DNA from: Endocalyx cinctus
Taxonomy: Eukaryota; Ascomycota; Sordariomycetes; Amphisphaeriales; Apiosporaceae
NCBI GenBank assembly: GCA_001600455.1
Contig: BCKC01000012.1
Location: 744,001 to 808,000 of the forward strand
Direction of reading: 5' to 3'
Length of the DNA: 64,000 bases
In this document: piece after piece, positions 45,565 through 59,200 of the stretch
Numbering within the stretch: position 1 is the first letter of the stretch
How the letters are laid out: every line of letters starts with the position of its first letter
The notes under the pieces: generated by a model
Database searches by the model: none
What the model was told of the DNA's origin: nothing
What the model saw: only the letters and a program-made list of their open reading frames with translations
Translations under genes and position numbers: made by a program

Positions 45565-47331
45565 CTACTCACCAGCCGCGTACGGGCTGGCCTTGCGCAA
45601 CCTCTCGCCAAACTTCCAGAGGAAGATGGGGGCGGGGATACCCAGGCCGAGGGAGATGAACGCCAGCAGGCTGTTGCCCCAGCCATACTCGAGCGCGTCG
45701 TACATGTAAGGGGCGAATAAGGGGAAGCCGAAGGCGGCTATGCTGCGCAAGACGGAGACGGCGGCGAGGGCGCTGGCGGCGTAGCGCGTGTACGTGTCAA
45801 CGATGTACGTCTGCATGCACTGGAAGGTCATCATGTTCCCGATGCCGAAGAGGAGCGCGCCGATATCCGGAGCGATCCACGGCTGGTGCGTCTGCGCCGT
45901 CCACCCGTAGATGAACAGGCCCGCCGGCACGGTGATGGTCGTGCCGGCGAGTAGAGGCAGGCGGAACTCGGGTCGGCCGACGTCGTTGTTGCGCGCTTTG
46001 AGGTACTTGTAAGACCGGTCGTTGATATACGCGCAGAAATATGTGCCGATCAGGGCACCCAAGCCGAGCGAGATATAGTTCAACCCACCGATACCGGGTG
46101 ACTGGTTGTAGTAGTTAGGGTCGGTCCACAGGAGGGGGAAGGTCGACAGCATCAAGTATTGGATGCCGTAGATGTAGGCCATGTACAGCGTGAGGACCTG
46201 GATGATGGGTTGGGTGCCGAGCAGCCGGAACGGTCGCACGAGCGACGTCCGCAGGGACTTGGCCAAGGTCTTGTTTTCGCGCTCCTCCGCCGTCTGGTAC
46301 GACGGGTCGCCGGTTACTTTACGCAGCTTCTTGGCGCGCGTCTTGAGAATTCGGGGCCCGTACGTCTCGCGCAGAAGGGCGAGGCCGGCGATCTGCGTGG
46401 CGCCGGTCACGATCGATGTCGCGTAGAAGACCCATCGCCAAGTCGTGTACTCGGCTATAAAGCCTCCGATGATGGGACCGACGGCGGGCCCTAGAAGCGG
46501 CGCCAAGGCGAAGATGGCGCTAGCCGAGCCGCGCTCTTCAGCGGTGAAGCAATCTCCGAGTACACCCCCGCCAACCTTGGACGTAGAGCAAGAGTTAGTC
46601 ACTTGACACTTCAAAATAAATCCGCCTGCTCATAGATGTCAAAATCTGATTAAATTACTTACAGCTAACGGGACACTGCCGCCCAGTCCTGACAGGAATC
46701 GGAAAGCGATTATCTGACCGGTGGACTGGGAGACGCCACAGCCGATGTTGAAGGCGAGATAGAACAAGTTCGCAAGCTGCAAGACGATGGCGCGGCCGTG
46801 AGTTTCGGACAGTGGACCGAGGAAAAGTGGACCGACGGCGTAAGCAAGGATGAAGATGGACAAAACGAGCTCTGAGATAAATTCTCTCTTGATGTTAAAC
46901 TCGGCAGAGATGGCGTCCAGGGCGGGTGCTACCATGGTTGACGACACTGGGGAGATAAAAGTGAATAATGCGACGATTGACATGGTAATCCACTTGTTCT
47001 TCTTTGGCCAGTTCTTCGGATTTTCTGGGTCGTCGGGACCATCCCATGTTACCTGCACGGTTTATTAGCTTCTTGGTATAAAAGAAGGAAAAAGGAAAAG
47101 AAAATCGTTAGAGCCACAACGACCTACCAATTTGGGATCTTGCTCAGTATCGATGCTTGGCTTTTCCGCGGTTTGCTGACCAGTCTCTTCCAGGCCAATG
47201 TCTCGCTCGTTTGCTCCTGCTTCATGAAGAGGTTCGTTCTGCTTCATATCTTGACTGTTGAAATCCGATTCTGACTTGACAGGTTCGTGAGAGCTGCCGC
47301 TTCGGGACGTGGACTGATCTTGTTCAGCCAT
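45565..47331 (-). CDS. MFS transporter (DHA1, Tpo1/Flr1-like)
   Basis: Plasma-membrane multidrug or polyamine-type H+ antiporter, 534 aa. Exons 47128-47331, 46663-47052, 45565-46575; introns 47053-47127 and 46576-46662, both phase 0. An acidic N-terminal tail of about 65 residues is followed by the family block WDGPDDPENPKNWPKKNKW and TM1. GPLSETHGRAIVL corresponds to the MFS signature loop; LGPAVGPIIGGFIAEYTTWR is the antiporter motif C; the C-terminal half ends KFGERLRKASPYAAGE. Exon 3 is GC-rich compared with the surrounding intergenic DNA. It lies 2 kb from the P450 and 6 kb from the PKS-NRPS start, so it is a plausible exporter of, or self-protection against, the PKS-NRPS product. Confidence 0.93.
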
Positions 47332-49416
47332 GACTGGCGTATAGCGCAGGAATAGCGCAACCCTAGCGAAGAAGATAGAACAGGCTTAAATAGGAAACCA
47401 GATGAATATTTGAGCAGAAATAGACCAAAAAAAAACGAAATTGAACAGAATAAAAAAAAGTCAGTATTTACTGCATGCAACTCGAAATAATCATTTGGAA
47501 GTACAAATTACGCGACGAGCTGGATGATTGAAATTGAATGCTGTAATTAAGGCATGTTCCGATCTTTCTTTCTCTACCTCTCTAATGCTTCCCATGGGGT
47601 AAGCAGGGTCAGTGGGCGGGATGGCCAATTGTTTATAAGGAAGCTTACATTTACCTGTAAGCACCACATATCTAGCAGACGCGAAGATCTCGGATAGATT
47701 CATGGCCCGTTGGAGAGATTCATACCCCGAGACACATGCATATCAAACTGCGTACCGAACAAACACTACATGCATGAATAAAAGGACTAAATAGATTAAA
47801 CAATTCCTCCAATATTCCATCGACAGTTACCACTATCAACTGGTGGATGTGGATATAACATAATTAATACAATATAAAATATATATTAAAAAGCAACATA
47901 AAACAAAACTGCTTCAATTTTATATATAGTAGAAATGTTTTATTCTTCAGATATTTCTAATTTTGATAATATATATTAACAGGTTGTGGTGGCCACATCA
48001 TCCATACATCTACATCACCACGTATTCAATCCTATCATTTTCCCCCGATACTAGAAACCGTACGATCTTTGTCCAATTATTTTATTTACTGTATTGGAAA
48101 CATCTTAGAAAAGAGGTATATAAAAATTATGCAAAAGAATTACAATATGATAGAGTGTTGGATTTCAATCATTTACCAAATCTAATGTGTAGCTAAATTA
48201 AGATCGTAAATGGTTCCTTGCCGCAGTCAAACATACTGTATACATCAACGTTCCCCAGATTCTTGGTGGAAATGAATCCACAAAATAACTTGGTAAAAGC
48301 TTAACTCCGATGACAAGCAAATACACGCGTCTATGATGCGGGTGGGATGAGATAAGTTTAGATGAGCAGGGGAGGGGAGTAGCCGATAGGGTCACGCCAG
48401 GGGGTTAGTTGCGCCAAGACTATCAACGACACTCGGGTCTTGTGGGCATTTCTCCTTACTCGTAATGGTTCGATCAGCAACTTCAACCAAATATAGCAAC
48501 GAGTTGCGAGTTGCGAAGTTTAATCTAACGCAAAAGAGACGAGTGATCATATAATTGCCAAATGACGACGAATCACGATGACGGCCTATGACAACTAAGC
48601 TTAACTGAGGATGCACATTTTCACACACTAAATCCTCGTAGGACCTAGCTGATTCTTAGGTGATCCGTCACCCGGTACCAGGCACACGTCCCACGTCAGC
48701 CATCGCCGGTACTACCGTGATAGAGTCCTATTATCTCACTATATGACTTAATGTGCAGTGTACAATTTTACTCTGCTCTAAAGAGTGAGCTTAATTGAAT
48801 TCACGACATCTGCAGGGTAGAGGACGATCCGTCATAATGACGCAAATTCCCCATGGCTATCGACTAAGAAACTCGACTACACGGACACCAGTTTATACAT
48901 ATGTATTTTCTGCATAAATTCCCTTTGAATTATACAACGTGGTATACTCGTTAGCGACATTCGAAAGAACATATCGAATCAAGCTACTATAGCCAATTAA
49001 AACCTACTCTCTCAAGTGTTAGGGTCTGATAAACTATGATGGTCACAACTGAACTTACTACGGGGCTACATAGTTATCCTTAGAGTCTGTTGTTTATCCT
49101 CAAACTAATTACTCCAGTTGATGGTATTATAACTAAGAAGCCTGAAGAACCCACCGGCCTAGCTGATCAAGGTGCAGGCTTTCCGAACAGAAAGATGAAA
49201 TTTACCTCTGTATCTAACGATCGAAACTTAGCATACAAGTCCATCTTCCTTTGATTCTCCACCTGATTCTTTACGCTCCTTTCCGTCCTACAAAGGCACT
49301 TAAGGTGCCAACTACAAGGAACATGGGAAGTCTTGCTGATGGGGCTATAGGTTGAAAACACCTGCCGAAACAAAAGGTGTATTTCTACAGTCAACATCAA
49401 TTTTCATAGCATCTTA
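47332..49416. other. 2.1-kb intergenic region
   Basis: Promoter side of the MFS gene and 3' side of the P450. It includes a very AT-rich part (47860-48000). No supportable gene; short frames near 47491-47703 and 49167-49400 have no family features. Confidence 0.45.
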
Positions 49417-51292
49417 CTACTCCTTGAGCGTGTTCGTCACTCTGACGGAGACCTCCACCTCACCCTTCTTCGTAAGTCCCAGCCCGTAATCGCTTACAAT
49501 CTCCAAGTCCTCAATCGTCGTCTTGTGGAGTTCCATATCAAATCTGCGGACAAAGCCCGCGATTGTCATGTATAAAACAATGTATGATAGACTAAAAGAA
49601 TCACCTTGTTAGACTCTAATCGAGTTGGGTGAAGAAGGGAAACTTGAAACAAAGAAAGAGAGGAAAACCCACTTCATGCCTAGACATGCCCGACTCCCGC
49701 GTGTAAATGAAACCATGTACTTGGTAAGTCGGTCCGACCCGTGTCCGGCTTCGATCCAGCGCTCAGGTTTGAACGAATAGGAGTCGGGAAAGACGCTCTC
49801 GTCATGGTGAACTATGTATGACGACATGCTCATAGGTGTCTAATATTCACGCGGTTCTAGTCAGCTTTAAACATCGGGGGCAAGGGTAGATGAACGGAGC
49901 AAACATACCCCCGGCGGGATAACATATTCGCCGTATCTCAACGCTTCTCCTGGGGCGCATCGAGGCAGCCGGATGACTAACCCGTACGAGAGGCGGAGGC
50001 ACTCGTATACAACACCAGTCTATAAATTATGAGTCAATCACTGTACGTAACCGTCTTTTTTCTTCTTTCATTTTCAAGACAAAGGAGATACATACCAGAT
50101 ATGGCAGCTGTTCCAGCTGTGCCCATGTTGCTCTGCTATCAGGCATCGGGAGAACAGACCGCACCTCTTCGCGCAGCCTCTCCCACATAGCAGGTTTGTG
50201 CGCGAGATGGAAGGCGGCGATCGTCAGTGACCTCCCGATAGATTCGGTCCCGGCCTGTAGGATGACGCCCGATTCGTCGTGCACGCGTTGGAAAGTTCTC
50301 TCTTCCGCCGGTAAGGAAGGATCGGTGAGCTTTTCGAAAATGGTGCCCCGCTTGGTTGAAGAGGATCCCAGTTTTTCGTCGATCCCGCCGGCGGCGGCGA
50401 AAGATCCAGACGCGGAGGCCTCGGCGGCCTGGACCGACCGCGCCGTGAACTCGTAGATGGACGCCATGAACTCAAAAACGCCGGCCTTGCCCGGCTGCAG
50501 CTTGCAGATGATCCGCTTGGGCACCATCTTGAGCGCGCGCGCTACCAGGGGGAAGAACCGGTTGACGTGGATGGCGCCGGCGGTCTCGGCGATGGCGTGG
50601 CGGATCTCGCGGCGGTAATCCTCGTCGTCGAGGAAGTCCCAGCTCTTGCCGAAGGAGTACTGGGTGATGACATCAGAAGCTAAGGCGGAGAAGGCGTCGT
50701 CGACGCGGACGATCGAACCCTGTTGTCGCGCGCGCTCGAACCGGCCCATCAGCTTGAGCACCTTCTCCTCGACCACGGGAGACAGCTCGTTGACGGACCG
50801 TTTCGAGAAGAAGCCGCTCAGGAGGCCGCGCCGGTAACGATGGTGCTCGTGGCTAGCCGTCGCTACCATTGACCCCGGCACGGCGAACGCTTTGAGGAAC
50901 TCGACGTCCTTGTCCCGCCTGCGCCCGCCCGCCGCGTAGATCTCGTCGTAGAAGGACGGGTCTTTGATGTGCACTTCGCGCGGGTTGATGCGGACGATGG
51001 GTCCTGGATCATTTTTGACAGATTAGTCTTAGGCATTCTAGTTTGTGAATGGGGAAAGAAAAAAACAAATAATGTGTTACTTGCCATATTGTTGGTGCAT
51101 CTTTTCGATTTGGAACAGGAATTGGCCTCCTTTAATCACGTCATAGTAAAACTCATAGGCGCGAGATAGAGCCGCCAGCTTGGGTCCAGGAATCTTGCTG
51201 AGAGGATGGAAATAGAGGCGATAAATGGATCGAAGAACGAAATAAACGACTGTTCCACCGAGGGCGAATGGCAGAAGCGTGGACCAAAACAT
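49417..51292 (-). CDS. Cytochrome P450 monooxygenase (with a GC-AG intron)
   Basis: ER-anchored heme-thiolate monooxygenase, 522 aa. Exons 51085-51292, 50096-51003, 49909-50019, 49673-49839, 49417-49591. The start is ATG 51292 ([20 protein letters not shown], the membrane anchor), because the upstream in-frame codon is not ATG. Intron 51004-51084 has donor GCAAGT: only this GC-AG splice joins HQQYG to [12 protein letters not shown], the expected P450 block. Other motifs: I-helix AGTESIG, ExxR as ECLR, PERW, and heme loop [12 protein letters not shown] with Cys461; the last Asn is split by intron 49592-49672. All key residues are present. It is the nearest gene to the PKS-NRPS (starts about 2 kb apart, divergent), so a tailoring role is likely. 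Confidence 0.93.
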
Positions 51293-52917
51293 AGTGTTAG
51301 ATGGTTTACTGAGACTCAAAGAGATCTAATTATGGCTGAACCATCAACAAGAAATGTAAAAGTTAATTATTATTTTTTTCTTCTTTGATTATTTTCTTGT
51401 TGGCACACAGATCAATCGCACACATGAATTTATAGGATATCTATCTGACGACCGTACATAGTATAAGTTCCCTTGCCATCTAACAGACAACTGTGAATAC
51501 AAGTTCTGGGTATATGAAGTTAACTAGTATCGGCTACCCGGAGGTAGGATTATCAATCCCCTGTAGAGATAGCGTTAACAATCTACAACATAATTACGAA
51601 GGATTCTCACGTCACATACCCCGCGTTTGCCGGGTGGTAAGAAGCGAATAATATCATTCTGTGGGACTTTACGTGTTATTCCATACGGATGATGATATGT
51701 GCTGTTTAATACCCTGGCTTACTTTTGCGCCTCAACGTGCCACCTCCACATCATGGTTTCATTCCTGTTGTAAGATGGGACACGTCATGGTGGTGCTTGT
51801 GTACCTACGCATGTAGGCCTCGTTTGATCCTAAGTTTGGTTATCAACATTCGATGAGGGATTTATCAATCGCGTCTTCCCTATGTACTATTAGGGCGTAT
51901 TACCATATTTTGTATCATGTTCCTATAACTCTGGGGTATGCTTCCATAGGCCCGTAGGAAGTCTGTCCCAGAGTTCCAGCCTTGCCGCATGTTGTAAAAA
52001 AGTATGCATGCCCCGCTACCGGCTGAAAATTTTCTAACACCGAATTGATGCGGGATTTGCCACGTGCATCGGCCGTACTGCTGCATTAAGTAAAAGCCGT
52101 GAGGCTTGCAGCAATAAGCTTTTATGATAGAGATTTTTTATCCTAGCTCTTTGCAGTTTTAACGTTAACGTAGAAACTTCCCGGTTTAAAGATATTTGTG
52201 TCAAATGTGAGGCTTACACGGTTACGTTAACTCGTGCTGTAGCTCTATGGGGTTGAAGACACGCGTATACGTGCTATTATTGCGTACTGTAGGCGCCGGT
52301 CAGCTTACACTAATATATCGCAGGTGATAGCTTTCAGCTGCCGGTGATACTTGTGAAAGAAATGGATTATTGAAACTCCCAGTATGTTCCTTGTTCATGA
52401 AGGAGCACTTTGTTCTGCCCTTTCTCTCCGTATTCTAACCTCATCCACAGCACACCAACATTGACTGGCCACAGATCATATCATCATATCCAAGCCTTCT
52501 AGGAATGTGCAATCCTATTATTGGAATCAGACCCATGAGCATCTCGGAACCCACTTCATAGGACTCCTTTGAAGTCTTGGCCCACTCCCCCCTACCTTGG
52601 TGAGAAAAACCAAATAGCCTTTTACCTAAAAGCAAACATACCCACTTACATTATTCGTTCCTTAGGTGAGCGTACCGGCCCGGTGTGGCGTGATGACCGA
52701 TGAGGGGGGATTTCGATAGCGAAAGATTTGCAGAAGGTATGCGTGGGATGCTGACGGTTAAATCGCAACGACACACCAGCAAACATGATAGTATCGTGCC
52801 ATGTACGAAAGCTAGCGTGCGGCCGACTGATGATTTTTGAAGTGTGTCTGATTGCGAGCTGACAAATTGGAATTACGATCACAGGGGGTTAGTTGCGTGC
52901 TTACATTCGAAGAGATA
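51293..52917. promoter_or_regulatory. Divergent intergenic region between P450 and PKS-NRPS
   Basis: About 2 kb between divergent biosynthetic starts, expected to hold both promoters. A minus-strand frame at 52441-52635 shows no family features. No regulator site is claimed. Confidence 0.4.
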
Positions 52918-53088
52918 TACTGACATGAAGGGCTGATGAAGATGACAGAGGATTGAGGGGATAAACTGACATGGAGGCCTCATGGAAGTGACGGAGGATC
53001 GAGGAGGCAGCCAGGAATGGGGGGTTGATGAAGGTGATGAAGGATTGAGGGGAAAGAGGGAAATGGAGGGTTGGTGAATCTGACTGTT
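52918..53088. repeat. Degenerate minisatellite, about 3.5 copies of a 45-50 bp unit
   Basis: Purine-rich units of the form GATGAAG...GAGGATTGAGGGG...ATGGAGG recur three to four times with substitutions. The array ends about 190 bp upstream of the PKS-NRPS start codon, within its likely promoter. Confidence 0.65.
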
Positions 53089-53280
53089 TGTAGTCATGTT
53101 GGTGGCGACGTATTCAATTCAGAGACAGTATAAACGTCCCGAAAATTGAAGCCAAGAGTTCTTGAACACAAATGTTATAAATATGAACATCTGTGACATG
53201 ATCGCTTAACAAAGGGGGACAATAAAGAAACGAAAAGATCACCTTAAAACATAAGAACCATTAACTCAATTTGTTTTATC

Positions 53281-56200
53281 ATGGATACCAACGGTGCTTC
53301 CTTTAAACCTATCGCTATCGTTGGCTCTTCTTGCCGGTTTCCCGGGGAGTCGAACACCCCATCAAAGCTTTATGACTTACTGAGACAGCCCCGAGATGTC
53401 CGTCGAGAGTTTAACCCAGAGATCCTCAATTTACAACGGTTCTACGACTCGAACCCTGATGTCTCGGGATCGACCAATGTCCAGAACAAGGGATACCTTC
53501 TAGCCGAAGACAGTCGTGTCTTTGACGCTTCTTTCTTTAATGTTAGTCCATACGAAGCAGAGAGCGTCGACCCTCAGGCCCGCGTCATGCTTGAAGCAGT
53601 GTACGAGGCGTTTGAGAGCGCCGGCTTCACTCTTGACCAGATGCGTGGGTCCCAGACTTCTGTCCATGTTGGAGTCATGGCAAGTGACTATTACGACATA
53701 CAAGTACGAGATCCCGAATCCATGCCTCTATACGCTGGTACCGGTGTATCTCGTAGCATCTTATCCAACCGTATCTCATATGTATTTGACCTCCACGGTC
53801 CGTCAGTCACCCTTGACACCGCCTGTTCCAGCTCCTTGGTGGCGTTACACCAGGCTGTGCAAGGGCTCCAAGCAGGCGATGCCACCTGCGCCGTTGTAGG
53901 CGGCGTCAACCTCATTTTTGATCCTGTACTATATGTTATGCTGTCCAAGCTGCACATGCTATCGCCCGATTCGCAGTCCAGAATGTGGGACAAAACAGTA
54001 AACGGCTACGCGCGGGGCGAAGGCGTTGCCGTCGTAGTACTTAAGCCGCTCGATCAAGCTATCCGCGATAACGACCAAATCGAAGGAATCATCCGAGGCT
54101 CGGGCGTCAACTCGGACGGGCAGAGCCCCGGGCTGACCATGCCCACCGTGGCGGCCCAGGCCGCTCTCATCCGAGAAACGTACCGGCGTGCCGGCCTCGA
54201 CCCCGTCAAGGACCGATGCCAGTACTTTGAGTGTCACGGCACGGGAACGCCGGCTGGTGATCCAGTTGAGTCACGTGCCATTTACGAAGCCATGATACGA
54301 GACAAGGATCCTGAAAGTGCCAAGTCCCCGGATGCGGCCCCACTCTACGTCGGATCTATCAAGACCCTGATCGGTCATCTAGAAGGTGGGGCCGGCTTGG
54401 CAGGGGTATTGAAAGCCCTTCTCTCCATCAAGCATCGGACCATTTTCCCCAACCTCTTGTTTAATGAGCTGAACCCTAAAATCAAACCGTACTACGACGG
54501 CTTTCAAGTGCCTACCTCAGCTCTTCCTTGGCCTGAGCTCGCTCCCGGCGCGCCTTTGCGAGTCAGTGTGAACAGCTTCGGCTTCGGGGGCACCAACGCC
54601 CATGCCATTATAGAGAGCTACGAACCAAAAAGTAGCAGCGGACCTGTAAGCGTTACAGGGTCCGATGGAGGCCACTTGGGACCTTTCGTTCTTTCAGCGC
54701 ACTCTGCGTCGTCCCTCGTCGGAAACGCGCAGGCGTTGCTGAAATACGTCGTCGATAACCCGTCACTAGACGTCGCCGACCTGAGCTGGGTTCTCCAGAA
54801 GAAACGCACGGCGCACCGCCTGCGAACATTTTTCACTTCACAATCCCGCCAGGCCCTCATTGACGACTTAGATAAGTTTGTGTCACAGCACCGCAAATCT
54901 ACGGGCAAGGACGACGTCGGTGTCCGCCACCGACTCTTAAATCCCCTCAAGCCGCCGCGCGTCTTAGGGGTGTTTACGGGTCAAGGCGCTCAATGGCCGA
55001 CTATGGGACGCATCCTTTTGGATAAATCACCCCTGTTTCGGGCCGTTATCGAGCAGTGCGATGCTGTCCTCAAAGCCCTACCAGACGGCCCGGAGTGGTC
55101 ACTGATTGGGGAATTGTCGAAAGATGACTCCAGCTCGCGCGTGGGCGAAGCAGTCATATCACAGCCGATCTGCACCGCAATCCAAATCGGCCTGGTCGAG
55201 GTGTTAAAGGCGAGCGGTGTGCGCTTCGACGTCGTGCTTGGCCACTCGTCGGGAGAAATCGCGGCGGTGTACTCTTGCGGGATTATCAACGCGGCCGCGG
55301 CCATGCAGATCGCCTACTACCGCGGCAAGTACGCGCGCTTGGCTCGTGGGCCCAACGGCCAGACCGGTGGCATGATGGCCGTCGGGATAGCTCACGACGC
55401 CGCCGAAGAGTTTTGCCGACGGCCCGAGTACCAAGGCCGGGTCTGCGTGGCGGCCAGCAACGCGCCGAATAGCGTCACTCTCTCGGGCGATCTCGAAGCC
55501 GTGCAGGACGCCAAAGAGCATTTCGACCAGAAGCAGGTTTTTGCGCGGCTGCTCAAGGTTGACACCGCATATCACTCGCATCACATGGACCTCTGCGCCG
55601 ATAGCTATCGTAAGGCCCTCAAGGCTTGCGATATTCGTGTCCAGAAGCCGGAAGATGGCTCTGTGTGGGTTTCTAGCGTACATGGAAACATGAAAATTCT
55701 CGAAGGCGACTTGAAGTCGTTGAAGGATTCTTACTGGGTACAAAATATGGTACAGACGGTGTTGTTTTCTCCGGCGGTCAAGTCCGCTTTTGAGCATGGG
55801 GGTTCTTTTGACTTGGCTATCGAGGTCGGTCCACACCCAACCCTTCGAGGACCAACGCTGCAGACGTTAGAGTCTACAGAGGGAACCGTTCCACCCTACA
55901 TCGGAACTCTCAAACGAAACTCTAGTGATGTAGATGCGCTTGGGGAGACGATTGGATCTCTCTGGTGTCATCTTGGCCCGGCCTCCGTCAGTTTCGATGG
56001 CTTCCAGCGCGTCTTCGCGGTCGGGTCTCTCAAACCCGCCAAGTATCTGAAGGACCTTCCGCCTTATGCCTGGGATCACGACCGTATCTACTGGCAAGAA
56101 TCGCGAATTTCTAGAAATTACAGGAAACGCAACGATGCGCGCCACCCGCTACTTGGGCGACGTGTTGCGGATGACACGGACAGGGAAATGCGCTGGCGAA

Positions 56201-59200
56201 ACGTCCTGAGGGTCAGTGAGCTACCCTGGACCCAGGGACACGTTGTTTCAGGAGAGGTTTTGCTTCCAGGAGCATCGTATGTTTCTATATCTTGCGAGGC
56301 CGCTAAAGCTATTGCGGGAGGGAGGCAGATTCGCCGCATCGAGATCGAAGACATACATATTCGTCGTCCGGTCATTGTTCCTGATACCCGCGAGGGACTT
56401 GATACCACATTTACATTGCGGATACAGGATTCTAAAGACTCGAACTGCATCGCTGGAGACTTTTCGTACTACTATTCTGAACAGAATTCCGGGTCTATGG
56501 TCCATTCTTGTGGCGGCAAGATGATCGTACATATAGGAGAGGCGAGTGATCGTGAGCTGCCACCTTACGCACTCGATCGACAAGCTCTACATCCAATCGA
56601 TAGCGACGAAGCCTACGATGTCTATGCCTATAATGGTATGATGTACTCTGGCGCTTTCCGCCGTCTTGAAGGTATCCAGCGCAAACTTGACTACTCTGTA
56701 GCAAGCGCAGAGTGGACTAAAGAGGAGCTGGGGGGAGACTACTCCCTACATCCGGCATTACTGGATGTCAGCTGGCAGAACCTTTTCAATGCTCGCGCCC
56801 ATCCCAGAGCGGGCAAGCTTCCAACGGCCATCCTGCCGGTGCGCATTCAGCGTGTGACAATCAATCCGCATGTGGAACTGGCCCATGCAAGCAAGATAGC
56901 CATTAGGACAGAGTCTTTCGTCACGGTCCGCAATGACATCGGTGTCGTTGGTGACGTGCATATCTACAGCTCCTCGTCTGGCCTGGCGGCCGTACAGATG
57001 GAGTCCTTGGCCCTCGAGCCCGTGGCTCCGGCGACTGAAGACCAGGACCGCCGGATATTCTTTGACACGGTGTACAAGACGGATCCATTGCTACACCTGC
57101 TAGAGCCGGTACGCGACATGAAGCGTGGCCAGATGGTCAAAGAGCTGTCTACGGACATCGAAAGAGCGGTCCTGTTCTACGCCCAGAGGGTTTTGGAAGG
57201 ACTGTCTTCTAGCGAGAGACAGGGTTTGCTGTGGTATCATAAGCGGCTGATTGAGGCTTTTGAGAACTCTTTGCGGTTGATCCGGGAAGGCCGCCACCCC
57301 TTGGCGGAGAGAAGCTGGCTCTCTGATACCCCCGATATTCTAGACACGATCTTTTCCAAGTGGCCAGATTCAGTCGATCTCAAAACTATTCGCCTCGTCG
57401 GGGAAAATATGCTCAACTACCTGAAGAAGAAAGAATCATTGTTAGAAGTGCTTATGACGGATGACCTGGCCACCCGCCTGTACAGCGAGGGGTGCGGATT
57501 CCCGGAGGTTAACAAGGCAATGGCTGGAGTTCTCGAGCAGATCTCGCACAAGTTCCCGCAAGCGAAGTATTTAGAGATAGGAGCCGGTACGGGGTCAACG
57601 GTAAGCCTGCCCTTTTTCTTTCTTTCTTTTTTCTTTTCTTTTTCACATTGCGTCATGTGGCATGTGCTTATCAGGCCAACAGACTGACTCTATCCTGCGA
57701 ACGGTCGGAAACGCTTTTCACTCGTACACCTTTACGGATATCTCCCCAGCCTTCTTCGGCGATGCAGCCGAGAGGTTCAGAGACTTTCGCGGCAGAACTA
57801 TCTTCAAGACTCTCGATGCGGGGAAGGACGTCGGGTCTCAAGGGTTCGAGAAGCACTCATACGATGTTGTCGTTGCTTCCAACGTTCTTCATGCCACCGC
57901 GCATATAACGGAGACCTTGAAGAACGCGCGTTCGCTGCTGAAGCCAGGTGGTTTCTTATTCTTGATCGAGATTACAGGTACTGAGATCATGCGAACTACC
58001 TTCTGCGTAGGAGGCCTATCTGGTTGGTGGTTGGGCGCAGGTGAGGGACGAAAGCTGCATCCTGGATTGACCACAGAGGAATGGGATTACACGCTACAGG
58101 ATACAGGCTTTTCCGGCGTTGACGTGGTTTTCGACGACACCCCTGACACCAAACAGCACTGTATGTCTTTTATGGCTAGCCAAGCAGTCAGTGATGTCGT
58201 TCAGCAGCTGCGTGATCCTCTGGAATACCTCGCCGATGTCCCCGAAGTCAAGTCTCTCCTCCTGGTTGGTGGGAAGACACTGGCTGTGTCCAAGTCAATG
58301 GCCGCTATCCAGAGGATGATTGGTCCAGAATGGAAGGGGCGCACCACCGTCGCAAGGGACATTGAGGACATCGACTTTTCCCGCATCGGAAGCCAGGTAG
58401 ATGTTGTATGCCTCCAGGAGCTGGACAGTGCTTTATTTTCAGAAAAGATTACCCCTAAGAGATTAAAGGCCCTCCAGAAGATGATTGTTGCAGCCCGCAA
58501 TGTTCTGTGGCTGACCACGAAGAGGAGAACGGACAACCCTCAGTCTAACATGATGGTAGGCATGGCTAGAGCCATAAGAATGGAACTACCGCACGTCAAT
58601 ATACAATTCTTAGATCTGGATTCGATCACCAATTCATCTTCAACAGCTCGAACTGTACTCGAAACATTTGTTCGAATGAAGATTCTCTCCGTCCATGAGT
58701 ATAATGATAAACCTCTCCTGTGGCCACAAGAGTCCGAGCTTGTTATAGAGGAATTGAACACGCTCGTCCCGCGGGTGCGACACGACCAGAAGCTCAATGA
58801 TCATTATAATGCTAGATTCAGGACTATGAGCAAGGCAGTTACCAACCCTGATACTTCGATCGGCTTCACTCGTCGACGGGATAAGGTGGCTTTGGTTGAA
58901 TCGGCACCTGCATCATACGCAGACAACACAGAGCGTATTCGTGTCCGAGTTCAGTATTCCCTCTGTATCCCTGGCGAGAGTGGAGACAATATTTACCTCA
59001 ATATCGGCCGGCTGATTGACTCCAATGTGCCTGTCGTGGCTGTTTCGGAGAAGAACACATCCATAATCAATGTGGCCCGAGACCATGTCGCCGTTATCGA
59101 CGAGAAGGCCTGCAACGGACTTGTTCTTGAGGGAATCGCCGACCAGATAACAGTGGTCGGACTTCTCAACTCCGCTCATGACGGAGGATCAGCTCTTGTA

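Noticed and set aside
47491..47703. Minus-strand frame starting MNLSEIFASARYVVLTG followed by a donor-like site
   Set aside because: It resembles a sirtuin-like start, but no following exon with the expected GAGIS block exists within the next kilobase.
52441..52635. Minus-strand 64-codon frame in the P450/PKS-NRPS intergenic region
   Set aside because: No homologue recognised, no signal or domain and no consistent flanking exon.
53281..57600. Several long antisense frames inside both megasynthase genes
   Set aside because: They mirror GC-rich codon structure of the sense strand and encode no family features.
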